64,000 nt of DNA. Origin: Dipteris shenzhenensis. Lineage: Eukaryota > Polypodiophyta > Polypodiopsida > Gleicheniales. Location of the stretch: the NCBI GenBank assembly GCA_047967505.1, contig CM106540.1; one strand, given 5' to 3'. The notes under the pieces are model-generated. The model ran no database searches, was not told where the DNA came from, and saw nothing but the letters and a program-made list of their open reading frames with translations. Positions within the stretch are counted from its first letter, which is position 1; every line of letters begins with the position of its first letter. Both the position numbers and the translations under genes were made by a program. Below, piece by piece: positions 53,621-63,250 of the stretch.

Positions 53621-54170
53621 TGCATGGTCAGAACCTCAAATCTTTTCATTGTCAAAGTTTTCATTCCTTCTGTCTTCTTGGATAAGAAGACCTACAAAGA
53701 TATCCAGAGTCTATAAGGTCGAGATGCAAAATTTCCATGCAAGGGTACTCATCATCGCCGAAAATTGCACTGCTTGTAGTATGCCCTTAACTGAGGATGA
53801 TGACGAGCTAAATCTTTTGATTTTTCCCTGCAAACACCCATACCACTCATTCTGCTTTGCACTTGCATGTTTTTCTCAAGACAATTGCTGCATGGACAGA
53901 ACCTCACATCTTTTCATTGTCAAAGTTTTAATTCCTTCTATCTTCTTGGATAAGGAGACCTACAAAGATATCCGGAGTCTATAAGGTCAAGACTCAAAGT
54001 TTCAATGCAAGGGTACTCATCATCGCTGACAATTGCACTGCTTGTAGTATGTCCTTAACTGAGGATGATGACGTGCTAAATCTTTTGATTTTTCCCTGCA
54101 AACACCCATACCACTCATTCTGCTTTGCACTTGCATGTCTTTCTCAAGACAATTGCCTAAACACTAAGTG
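53621..54170 (+). pseudogene. Duplicated RING-like gene fragment
   Basis: Two tandem units (53621-53888 and 53889-about 54170) each encode, on the plus strand, an open stretch ARVLIIAENCTACSMPLTED then DDELNLLIFPCKHPYHSFCF; the second reads IIADNCTACSMSLTEDDDVL and goes on with LSQDNCLNTKCSNLSCK. The pattern C-x2-C ... C-x-H-x2-H-x2-C resembles a RING-H2 finger of the type seen at the end of vacuolar sorting proteins, but I cannot name the parent gene. It looks like a captured host exon next to copia debris. Frames break around the core. Confidence 0.5.
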
Positions 54171-54286
54171 CAGCAATCTGTCATGCAAAACCTCTCCAAA
54201 AGCTCCAAGTCATAATTGTACTGGCTAAGAAAGATCCCATCAGTCAGCCCCTAATGAGGTGATTCCCAAAAATGATGAGGTCATCA

Positions 54287-54348
54287 AGTTACAATACAAT
54301 GAGCATGATAAGACCCAAGTTACAATACAATGGGAATGATAAGACCAA
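54287..54348. repeat. 31-bp tandem duplication
   Basis: AAGTTACAATACAATGAGCA and AAGTTACAATACAATGGGAA units followed by TGATAAGACC. Confidence 0.85.
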
Positions 54349-54379
54349 GTGTGTAGGGATTAGCGGCTGAAGAACTCCA

Positions 54380-54715
54380 ACTGAGTTTTTAACACGTGTT
54401 TCTCATCACAGATCGATACTCACACAATTTCATGTGAGTTTCTCAAACATGAATACTTGTACAATATCATGCGCGTTTCCCACATCTTGTACAATATCAT
54501 GCGCGTTTTCCACATCAAAATTCGTAGGATTCAAGCTAGTATCAAAGATCAAAACTCGCACACTTTCATGCTAGTTTCACAATTAAAACTCACACCTTTC
54601 AAAAAGTTTTGCAAATAAGATTTACACGCATTTACGCAAATTTTACATTCAAAACTCACACGCTTTTATGTGAGTTTCACATATTTGAATGCTTGATCTA
54701 TGAGTTTCTCAACCC
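54380..54715. repeat. Degenerate palindromic minisatellite
   Basis: Seven to eight copies of a unit of about 30-35 bp that is itself a small hairpin, best seen in AACTCACACGCTTTTATGTG then AGTT (54652-54675) and ACTCACACAATTTCATGTG then AGT (54418-54439). Intervening copies carry paired changes such as ACTTGTACAATATCATGCGC. Confidence 0.75.
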
Positions 54716-55299
54716 TTTCTCTCCAAATCTGAAAAAGAAGAAGGAGAAAATGGAAATCCAGAAAACAAACAAGTACGGAATCACCTTGATGTCCTAAATC
54801 ACTCACTCAACTCCTAAACTAAGTGAGGATAACTTTTACAAGACAACTCTTGTTTCTATAACTTTCTAAATATGAAGATGCATCTTGCCAAGATCTACAA
54901 GGGCATGCATCTTGAGTGGCACTTTAGGCCAAGACTGAGCTTTCTCAACATCAAAAAGGTCACAAAATTCCAACCCTCTTCCTACACCTCGGTTTCATGA
55001 ACCACTTAACACTTGAAAAGTGACCATGACACTACTCTCAAATGGTGAGTCTAAGGTAAAGAACCTAGGCGAGATATGAAAATGCAAACAAAACCAATAT
55101 GAAGTGAGCAAACACATGAAGCGAATGTGAGTAAGAAAGAAATTACTGTCTTCGACAAACCTTGCAAGCCTATGAGACAAGGACAATAAAAAAAGTAACA
55201 CATACAAGCCTCTGTGGGCCGAAGTAAAGGGCTCACTCACACCCTTGCTGAGTGCTAAAGTGCCCAGCTAATAGTCTCAAAAACTCTCCAAATACATAT
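54716..55299. other. Intron stretch without recognised gene
   Basis: No domain recognised on either strand; frames at 54995-55240 (-) are short. It may hold the 3'UTR of the LINE at 55300-57672. Confidence 0.4.
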
Positions 55300-57672
55300 C
55301 CCCATGCCATTGTGGCTCTCTGATGAGACACAAAGATGTCTTGTATCTGTGTCTATCGAGTCATCTCTGGCTATGGCGGCTTGGACGGTCTCCTTTGAGT
55401 AGAGCAAGGATGGGTTGGACCTGAATCGTACATGCTCTAGTCACCCTCTCCATTGTACATGGTCCCTGTGTCACTGGCTCCACTGCTCCGCACCGTCTCT
55501 TCCGCTAATCCATGATGCCCTAATGTCCGCTATCTCCTCCTCCTCTATCCCACTATGTCTTGGGGCTGACTCGAATGCATAGAAGTAGGTAATGTGTCAC
55601 TATGTTCAATATGTGCCCTATGGCACGGTCACCTCCTACTATCTGACATGCTGCAGTAAGATCTCGTTGTGTTATCTCCATCAATAGAGGCCAACGCCGA
55701 CCTCGTCACAAAAGTGGATCAGCCAAGAGCGTGGCCCGAACTTGTGTCCCTCCTTGAAGAGACGGAGGTATCGTCCTCAGATCTCATAGTAGGCGGGGCA
55801 AGGTCATAGGAAGTGCTCCTCTGAGAACACCTCTGCCACTGTGCACAGCTTGCATATCCGCTGCTCTCTCAGTGTGCCTCTAGCTCTCCTTGCCTCGATC
55901 CTCAGCTGATGGAACAAGACTCACATCTATCCAATGGCAATCCTCAATGCGTGTGAGACTTGTCTATCCTCCAGATACTGGTGTCTAATAATCACTCGAT
56001 CCTCTGATACTCTCACGAAATACTCATGATAGAACTAGATCTTGGTGGGAGACTCCTAGTCCCCCCCAAGGTCCGTGATACGGTTGATCTCACCTCGTGA
56101 AATCTACAGGGATGGGGCATCCAAGCTGTACTGAAAGGGAGGGGGGGTAGGGCGAGGTGGTCAATCTCATACCCTGATTGGCAAACCATCTAGATACATG
56201 CGTACCACGCCGTGAGAACCCCTCTCTCAGCTAGTCGTCTGGATGACTCTGGTACCAACCTCAAGAGTCTCCAGCTAGGCAGGGCCCAAACGCAATGGAG
56301 GTATGTCACCTTTGAAAGATGACATCAACCTAGAGTAGTGTCATAGCAGACTCTGCTTGTACAATCTAATTAGGGACCAAAGGCTTAGTCCAAATCATCC
56401 TAGATGCCATAGTCACATGTAGCCTCTGAATCTCTGCCACTTGGTCATCAATAGGTCACTCTCCCAGAAGGATGCTTCATACATGGTTGCTAGCTTCACA
56501 AGTCAGTCAAAAAGCCATTCCTTGTCGGAGGGTCATGGTAGTGTGCCTGAAAGAACTCTCTCTCTAGTCGAACTAGAGTTCCTTGCCCTCATGTGAGTCG
56601 TGCCCTAGCTACATGAGTCATCGTGAAAACTGGCCTTGCAAAGACCTCCCATAGGTAGGCTCTCCTCAATAGATGAAGCTGTTAAGTAATGCCAAGGTCA
56701 TAACCTTGGTCTTGCCAAGGTTGACTATCAAGCCTCTCTTCGTGCAAAACACCTCTAGTGCCTTTGGGTATCTATGTAGGCCCGTCGGTGAAGAGAAGAT
56801 GAAGACTATGTCATCTGCATACAATAGCATCTACATCATCAGATAAGCAAACAATGATCCCTCCCCTCGTAGGCAATCAATAAAAGTCCCGATCTCATCA
56901 ATGTAAACAATGTTGATGAGAGGGGCATCCTTGCTTCACTCCAATCATGCTCTCGATCCAATCAGACAAGCCTCTGTACTCTCCCTTTGATTGACTTATA
57001 CAAATCATGTCTGCATCTCCTGGAGCCTCCTAATCATGCAAGCTCATGGAACTATGTCAAAGACCTTCTAAAAGTCTACAAAGCACTTTCTAAAATCTCA
57101 ATCTCGTCTCCTCGATGACAACCTACCGGGTGAAGATGTGGTCAAGAGTGGAGTTCTGGCTTCGGAAACCAGCCTGTCCCAAAGCCCTCTACTCATTGCC
57201 TCTGTGTAGGAGCTGATCTCTATCTCTATCACAGATCTATAGATCATGGCCAGTGTGTGACCAGTCATGAGACTATGGTAATTTCCCGTGTCCATGGGAT
57301 CTCCTTGCTTTGTGTATTGGCACAATATTGGCGGTACTCCAAGCAACTAGGAAACTGTGGCATACTGCATGGTTTAATATCTGCGCCAAAATTGAAGCCA
57401 AAACCTCATGCCCATGTACGAATACTTAGTCCACAACCCTTCATGATCTTGGGCTTTCCGTTGCAATGAACAAGATGGATGTAGTGGGTTTGGGCAAAGA
57501 GGACATGTTAGGAGGTGACTGGGTCAAGGCGTTGAAGAATGAGCCTGCATACATGTGCCAAATCCAAGATCTGTGAAGGGGATGAGTGTCTTACCCTCAA
57601 TGAGAAGCCCCCATGCAATAGCGTGATTCCATCCTCCAAAAGAACTGATCACCGCATCCATCCTCTGTGAAA
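55300..57672 (-). pseudogene. Second LINE lineage: reverse transcriptase and C-terminal zinc region
   Basis: Minus strand, many shifts: LLEDGITLLHGGF, WNTANIVPIHKAGDPMDTGN (RT start), RALGQAGFRSQNSTLDHIF, GVKQGCPSH, MLLYADDIVFIFSSPTGLHR (catalytic YADD, about 56790-56850) with ALEVFCTKRGLIVNLGKTKV. At the end QLRIEARRARGTLREQRICK and LCTVAEVFSEEHFL followed by PCPAYYEI, a C-x2-C ... H ... C finger. The wording (KAGDP..N.R, YADD, FC...GL.VN..KTKVM, EEHFL..CP.Y) differs clearly from the L1 copies in this window and points to a non-L1 clade. Its 5' half lies beyond G4 at 60955-61940. Confidence 0.75.
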
Positions 57673-57673
57673 G

Positions 57674-58650
57674 TGTCACCATTTGGGACCTCTCCTAAGA
57701 AAATAAAGGAACAATTCTTAAGTAGGAATTGGCTTTGGCCAAAGAAAGTTAAAGTGGTTAACCAAGAATAAGTATTATTGTTTTACTTTTGCATTGCATT
57801 AGTAAAAGAGAACTGTGGGTAAGCCCACAAGGGACTAGAAATAGTCCAAGAACTAGAATGCATGCATTAGACTAACCTTTAATGGGTTAAAGTGTTGGAT
57901 TTTGAATGTGTAGGTCCAAGAAGGGTGCAGAAAGAGCTCAAAAGCCAAGGGAAAGCGCCAAAAAGCAGGATCTAGGAGAAAAAAAGCACCAGGAGGAGGT
58001 GGCGCCCACATATGGAGGGGCCCATAGGGCTAAAAGCCAACGAAATAGCCTAAAAGCCAAGATTAAGCATGTGAATCATCTTTTAGAAGCTCCAGAAAGC
58101 TAAAAGTGTAAAAGCCCAGCTTTTTGGGAAAGAAAGTCTAAATTAGGCAAAATAAAGCTAGCCCCAACTTTTTAGAAAGCTCTGCTTTTGGGTTGGGGCC
58201 AAACCTATAAAAGAAGAGCCCTTGAGCTCTAGAATCATTAAGAGTTGTACTCAGCCCAAGCTCAGTTCTACAAAAGTCTATTTCTATTGCAATAAAGACC
58301 TTCGGGGGGATCCAGCCCTTTTTCTGGGCCCTAGTGCAGTGTGATGCTTCTATCCCTATTCTCCTAGCACTCTTTCTTGAAGGAGACTATGTCCTCATAG
58401 CTTCTTCCTGTAATCCAAGCAATCCCAGTGCCACGCTTCTTCCCCAGATGATTGCGATTTGTCCCCGAGTGTTCCTGCTATCATTGTGATTCAATTGTTG
58501 GCTTCCAGGAGCTCCCCTAGTGCTGTGATTTCATGCGAGGTGACCTTGTTTGCTGCGATTTGTGCTTTTGGCTGTGTGCTATGCCCGGAGGTACCCAAGA
58601 AACATTCCCACAGTACCTAGAGAGTATTGCGATTTGATTAAGAAGGTGAT
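57674..58650 (+). mobile_element. 5' LTR of Ty3/gypsy element G4
   Basis: Starts TGTCACCATTTGGGACC. Matches 59635-60950 (3' LTR) except for an insert there. Contains GCAATAAAGACCTTCGGGGG (about 58291-58310), like the polyadenylation region of G3. Its right end fuses near GTGATCCT (58645-58652) directly to integrase coding sequence, so primer site, gag, protease, reverse transcriptase and RNase H are deleted. Confidence 0.85.
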
Positions 58651-59583
58651 CCTATAAAAGCAGATCATATGGCCAGGTTGTTTTTGGCACACATTTTCAG
58701 ACATCATGGTATGCCCAAGTCAATTGTAAGTGATCGAGACCCTAGGATGACTAGTTTATTTTGGCGAGCATTATTTGATAATATGGGGACAAAGTTGGAT
58801 TTCTCATCTTCATTTCACTCTCAGTCAGACGGACAGAGTGAGATTGCCAATTCCACAGTATTGGACCTTCTCAAGTGTTATGTATTTGAGCAAAAGGCTG
58901 AATGGGAAAGGTATCTTCCTCTTGTGGAATTTGCATATAACAATACGGTTCATCGTTCCACAGGAAAAGCTCCATTCGAAGTCATTTATGGAAAGGTGGT
59001 CTTGCTACCCATCCTCAGAACAAAGGATGAGATATTCCCAGCCGACCAATATGTTCGAGATTTGGACACAGCTTTTTCTCAAGTCTGGACAGCCATTAAA
59101 AGATCTCAACAGAAGCAAAAGAAGGATGCGGATAAACATCGGAGAGAGATGAATCTCCAAGAAGGAGACTGGGTATTGTTTAAGTTTGAGAAAGCACGAC
59201 TCAGAAAGATGAAAGGAAAAGAGAAGGTATACCCAAAGCTATCTCCCAGATATTATGGGCCTTTCCGGGTTAGTGAGCCCATAAATGAAGTCGCCTTTCG
59301 ACTTGTGCTGCCCGAGACTTGGAAGATTCACAATGCTTTTCATGTGAGTCTTCTCAAGAAGTATCAAGGACCAAAACCTACAGATTCAGTTCAACAAGAG
59401 CCACCAGAGGTGAAAGAGATGGAGGAGATCCTCCAACCAGAACAGAGTGTGTACCATACAGAGAAGAAAGGACCAAGAGGTAGGGTTATCCGCAGATACC
59501 TTATCAAGTTTAAGAATTATTCGGCACTTGATGCCAAGTGGGTTGATGAGGAAATCTTTACAGAATATCCTCAAGTTCTATAG
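58651..59583 (+). pseudogene. G4 integrase and chromodomain-like tail
   Basis: An open frame of over 300 codons begins within the fusion to the LTR (PIKADHMARLFLAHIFRHHG). The core has IVSDRDPRMTSLFWRALFDN (second Asp) and HSQSDGQSEIANSTVLDLL (Glu); the first Asp and zinc region are missing. Then NNTVHRSTGKAPFEVIYGK, a basic coiled stretch, WKIHNAFHVSLLKKYQG and the chromodomain-like end RYLIKFKNYSALDAKWVDEE. Same family as G3. The frame is remarkably clean for a fragment with a 5' deletion, so the deletion derivative is probably young; its start ATG at 58669 is not native. Confidence 0.9.
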
Positions 59584-59621
59584 TTATATCAAGAAGCTTT
59601 TCAATTGAGGACAACTGTTTA

Positions 59622-59634
59622 GAAGCCGAGGGGA
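59622..59634 (+). promoter_or_regulatory. G4 polypurine tract
   Basis: GAAGCCGAGGGGA just before the 3' LTR start TGTCACC. Confidence 0.8.
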
Positions 59635-60950
59635 TGTCACCATTTGGGACTTCTCCTAAGAAAATAAAGGAATAATTCTTAAACAAGAATTGACTTTGGC
59701 CAAAGAAAGTTAAAGTGGTATTTTCTGACTTTCTCAACCTACAGTAGAGCTTGATATATATGATGAACGCGAACAACCTGAGTATAGCGGTTTACACATT
59801 ATAAAAATACCTCACATTGATTCAAACATTTCTGATTTGGCAAAATATGGAGTCATTTCTCCCCAATTCCATGGATTTTCTCACCTTCAACTAAGAAGTC
59901 TTTTATCACTCAAGGTAGTAATTTGATCACTTTACTAATACACAAGGTATAATCCAAGAAAAATAACAAAAAAAGTACGCACAATCTTAGAAATGAAGTC
60001 TTTTATCTATGGTGTATCCGCCTTAGGCATGTTTAGAATGATTGAAAATAAGCTGAAAACAAAAACGGGAACCTGAACAAGCCAGAATAAGTATTATTGT
60101 TTTACTTTTGCGTTGCATTAGTAAAAGAAACTGTGGGGACACCCACAAGGGACTAGAATAGTCCAAGAACAAGAATGCATGCATTAGACTAACCTTTAAC
60201 GGGTTAAAGTGTTGGATTTTGGATGTGTAGGTCCAAGAAGGGTGCAAAAAGGGCTCAAAAGCCAAGAAAAGCGCCAAAAAGCGAGATCTAGGAGACAAAA
60301 AGCACCAGGAGGAGGTGGCACCCACATATGGAGGGGCCCATAGGGCTAACAGCCAACGAAATAGCCTAAAATCCAAGATTCTGGCCCAAAAAGCATGCGA
60401 ATCAGTTTTTAGAAAAAGAAAGTCTAAATTAGGCAAAATAAAGCTAGCCCCAACTTTTTAGAAAGCTCTGCTTTCAGTTTGGGGCCAAGCCTATAAAAGA
60501 AAAGCCCTTGAGCTCTAGAATCATTAAGAGTTGTACTCAACCCAAGCTCTTGTGAGAGCCAGTTGTACAAAAGTCTATTTCTATTGCAATAAAGACCTTC
60601 GGGGGGGTCCAGCCCTTTTTCTGGGTCCTAGTGCAGTGTGATGCTTCTATCCCTCTTCTCCCCGCACTCTTTCTTGAAGGCGACCGTGTCCTCATAGCTT
60701 CTTCCTGTAATCCAAGCAATCCCAGCACCAGGCTTCTTCCCGAGATGATTGCGATTTGTCCCAGAGTATTCCTGTTGTGATTGTGATTCAATTGTTGGCT
60801 TCCAAGAGCTGCCCTAATGTTGCGATTTTGCCAGGTGACCTTGTTTGCTGCAATTTGTGCTTTTGGCTGTGTGCTATGCCCAAAGGTACCCAAGAAACAT
60901 TCCAATAGTACCCAAGGACTATTGCGATTTGATTGGGAAGGTGATCCTTT
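59635..60950 (+). mobile_element. 3' LTR of G4
   Basis: Starts TGTCACCATTTGGGACTTC and follows the 5' LTR to about the shared GAAGGTGATCCT (60941-60952). A 363-bp insert (59721-60083) is absent from the 5' LTR. The exact 3' edge is uncertain because the matching position of the 5' LTR is the deletion joint. Beyond it the minus-strand LINE resumes. Confidence 0.82.
59721..60083 (+). pseudogene. Exon-like host gene fragment inside the G4 LTR
   Basis: Absent from the 5' LTR. It holds a pyrimidine-rich TTTTCTGACTTTCTCAACCT then ACAG (59724-59747), an acceptor, followed by an open stretch VELDIYDEREQPEYSGLHII, KIPHIDSNISDLAKYGVISP, QFHGFSHLQLRSLLSLK, and then CTCAAG|GTAGTA (about 59909-59920), a donor. 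So about 170 bp look like a complete internal exon with intron flanks. I do not recognise the protein. Ends show no clear transposon termini. Confidence 0.6.
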
Positions 60951-60954
60951 GGTG

Positions 60955-61940
60955 CCCTTTGCTGTCCAGCCAGTCCAAAGCATCCATAGTTGCTGAAATA
61001 TCGTTCCCAAAGTGGACTTTTGAGGTCTAGGTCCAGTCAAAGCCCACTCACATATGAAAAGGGATCTCATCTCTCAACACTCATCATCAAACCATGGGTT
61101 CCAAACTAGGGGATGAGCTATCTAGCTGCTGCGGCAGCCTACACCACTAATTCCAAAGTGTCTGAGGCATGGGCAAGGTCTACATCTTCAAGGAAGGTCG
61201 GTAGCTCCCCAGACAAGTGGCTCATATAAATAGCATTAAGGGCATTGTCAAAGCAAACCCTCCTCGAAGATGTGTAAGCTGTGATCCCTATAGAAGATGA
61301 GCTTTACAAGGAGCTCTCTCGGTGCCAACCAAGTCCTCAATGTGTGTAGCTGTAAAAGATCCTCTCAAAAGGTCGAGTTGAACTCGTTGCCCCAAAACAG
61401 GGCAAATGAGAGAGAGAAGAGAGAGAAGATATATCGACGTCTATGGAAGGCCAAATTGCCCTATGGGACAAACCCATATACAACAAGTCATGTCGCGAGT
61501 ATCATGGAAAACAAAACCGTAATGAAAAGCTAATCCTAGCCATATGCACCTCATTATGGAGTCAGTGTCTAGCATGCTATAGATGTACAATCATGATGAG
61601 TGGTACACTACTAATTCCATCCAGTATCAATGTACAATTATGATGAGTGATATACTACTAATTCCATCAGTATGAATGTACAATCATGATGATCATGATG
61701 AGTGGTATACTACTAATTCCATCTAGTGGAGATGGTGGGGTGTAGTACATGACACATGGAGCGAGGAGGACTCTCACATCTACTGCGCCTTGGTGTAGTC
61801 TTTGGACTCTCTCCCCAGTGTCGTACCTAGATATGGGCAGCTTGGACCTGATGGAGGAGTAGTGGTCTAGGTTCAGGTAGTCGCAGTCTCCTAGCCTCCC
61901 AACCTGATTGCACATTGGTTCAGGGTTTGGAGCTTTTGAA
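60955..61940 (-). pseudogene. Second LINE lineage, endonuclease side
   Basis: Continues the LINE of 55300-57672 on the other side of G4. The minus strand shows VGRLGDCDYLNLDHYSSIRS, KLPISRYDTGERVQRLHQGA then VDVR (about 61780-61910), resembling the part after GDFNAR.G in LINE endonucleases, and NPWFDDEC.EMRSLF (about 61050-61105), the PW.D.ECR...R linker between endonuclease and reverse transcriptase. Heavily decayed. G4 inserted between this linker and the reverse transcriptase. Confidence 0.6.
61585..61726. repeat. Minisatellite, about 46-bp unit, three copies
   Basis: Units begin GTACAATCATGATGAGTGG at 61585, 61632 and 61678, each with CTACTAATTCCAT; the last has an extra ATGATC insertion. 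It interrupts the LINE endonuclease remnant. Confidence 0.88.
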
Positions 61941-62469
61941 AATTGTCAAACTTGTCCAGCTCGATAAATCATCTCTGTGAAGTTCTCATGAAGAGTTCGG
62001 CATCCCATTGTATAAATGCTACTATTGTAGGAAGAGAACCTAATGCTACACGTCTTCCCCCAAATCAAGTGCCCTATTTATGCCCCATGCATTGCTCTGG
62101 GTTGCAGAAGCGTGTTAATGCAAGAATTTCATATTTCAGCCTGAAATTATGGCTTTGAAAAGTGTTTCCCAGGCAGAAGCTAGGTAGCATGTCATTCGTT
62201 CAGTCCTCAAAAGGTAGAATCTTATGGTATCTTGGCCCTACAAACTGGACCCAAAGTATATGCCTGCTGATTCTTTTTACATCTGGCAAGCATTTAAAAC
62301 TGCAAGTTATTCGTTGTAGTATCGCATTAGTTTATAAATGTTCTACAAGAAATACAAGAGATACATTACCGCACTAGATTCTAACTGTTCTAAAAGATAC
62401 ATAATATACATACAAAGTCAACAAACAATCGAATTTAGTTGATGAATCAAGCACATTCTTATTGAGCAC
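61941..62469. other. Intron stretch downstream of host exon
   Basis: Start of the 10.3-kb host intron. No domain recognised; a plus-strand frame at 61943-62158 shows no match. Confidence 0.45.
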
Positions 62470-62547
62470 CTGGGCAATGGTCAATTGCCTTTGTTCCCTT
62501 CTTCTATTTCGCTTCCTTTGCAAGTAATAGGGCTTAATCAGGTAGGC
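62470..62547 (-). CDS. DNAJC11/OWL1-like, upstream coding exon
   Basis: On the minus strand GGTTTGGTGATGCAG precedes 26 codons, AYLIKPYYLQRKRNRRREQR then QLTIAQ, and the donor CAG|GTGCTC. Homologues have V.KPY.L.R.K.K....M followed by Q-V-x-E-A-R-A; joining to exon 51874-52140 gives TIAQ-VLEARAKAEKAQ, in phase 0. The segment lies just after the hydrophobic part of the family and is basic. The acceptor is only moderately pyrimidine-rich and the donor weak, so exact edges are less sure than for the other exons. Preceding exons are outside the window. Confidence 0.78.
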
Positions 62548-62926
62548 CTGCATCACCAAACCAACATGCTACTTATTCCCTTGAAAATAAAGCTCTTTCC
62601 TTTTTCTTTCACAAACTGGTTCTTTTATGTTGTAAATTGTATACAAAAGTTAAGGAGTGCTTCTTCCCGACATTAAGCAAAGTAACTCTCAAACCAAAAG
62701 CACAATCAGTAAAAGCAAGTAGAACGAGTGCAACAATGTGGCTGTTCACCTTACAAGGAGTTCCCTAAGTCATAAAAATGATTCAGACAAAAACCAGGAT
62801 GTCTAACACTTTAAGCCATGGAACCTTACCTTGCAAGAAACAAAAGCCATGACTCCTTCAATATGCCCTGAAGGCTACTCCAACTATTTTGGTTGTGTTT
62901 ATATTTCATGTAGTTCCAAACTATTG
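62548..62926. other. Intron stretch upstream of host exon
   Basis: No preceding DNAJC11-type exon could be found here on the minus strand, and no other gene. Confidence 0.5.
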
Positions 62927-63250
62927 TGCCTAGTTTTTTTTTCATGAAAAAGACTTCTATTAAGTAAGAACAAAAACCCGCGAGAGCAAGCTCAAAGCGG
63001 AATACATCATGAAATCATGAGGATAATAAAAAACCCCCTCAGAGTGAGGTGGAAAGAAACCAAGGCTGAGGCTGAAAGTGCCATCTCAACCCTGTAGTAG
63101 ATTCAGAGAAGAAAGGAGAATCCTTCCATTCCCTGAAGAAAGAAACCCTCCTAGCTGAGGCTGCACGGGAGTCCCCCTGCATACCCGTCCATACGGCCAT
63201 CAGAGTGTGTACGATGTCTGTCCAGATACTAGCCAATGTGTACCTAGTTT
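62927..63250 (-). mobile_element. 5'-truncated L1 copy
   Basis: About 300 bp nearly matching the 3' end of the L1 at 43294 onwards: AAGACTTCTATTAAGTAAGA, CCCGCGAGAGCAAGCTCAAA, and SIWTDIVHTLMAVWTGMQGD on the minus strand. Poly(T) on the left (62934-62942) is the A-tail. Flanks TGCCTAGTTT (62928-62937) and TACCTAGTTT (63241-63250) form a near-perfect target duplication of about 10 bp. Severe 5' truncation is the normal fate of LINE insertions. Confidence 0.88.

Larger units (their letters stand above)
14253..62547 (-). other. DNAJC11/OWL1-like gene, 3' part, whole visible span
   Basis: Four coding blocks on the minus strand join in phase 0: 62470-62547, 51874-52140, 24147-24254 and 14253-14321, 522 coding bases including stop. 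The product matches the C-terminal end of DNAJC11-type J proteins in plants (Arabidopsis OWL1) and animals, including the GFCDPCPGE block and the LLIPQEAHR end. Members carry an N-terminal J domain; the animal protein associates with mitochondrial membrane-organising complexes, while the plant one was tied to light responses. The N-terminal exons are beyond 64000. Introns of 10,329, 27,619 and 9,825 bp are full of nested retroelements. The coding blocks show no stops or shifts, so the gene is probably alive. Confidence 0.85.

Noticed and set aside
60537-61070. Minus-strand frame of 177 codons
   Set aside because: It crosses from the G4 LTR into the LINE remnant; only the NPWFDDEC-type part in the neighbouring reading has meaning.
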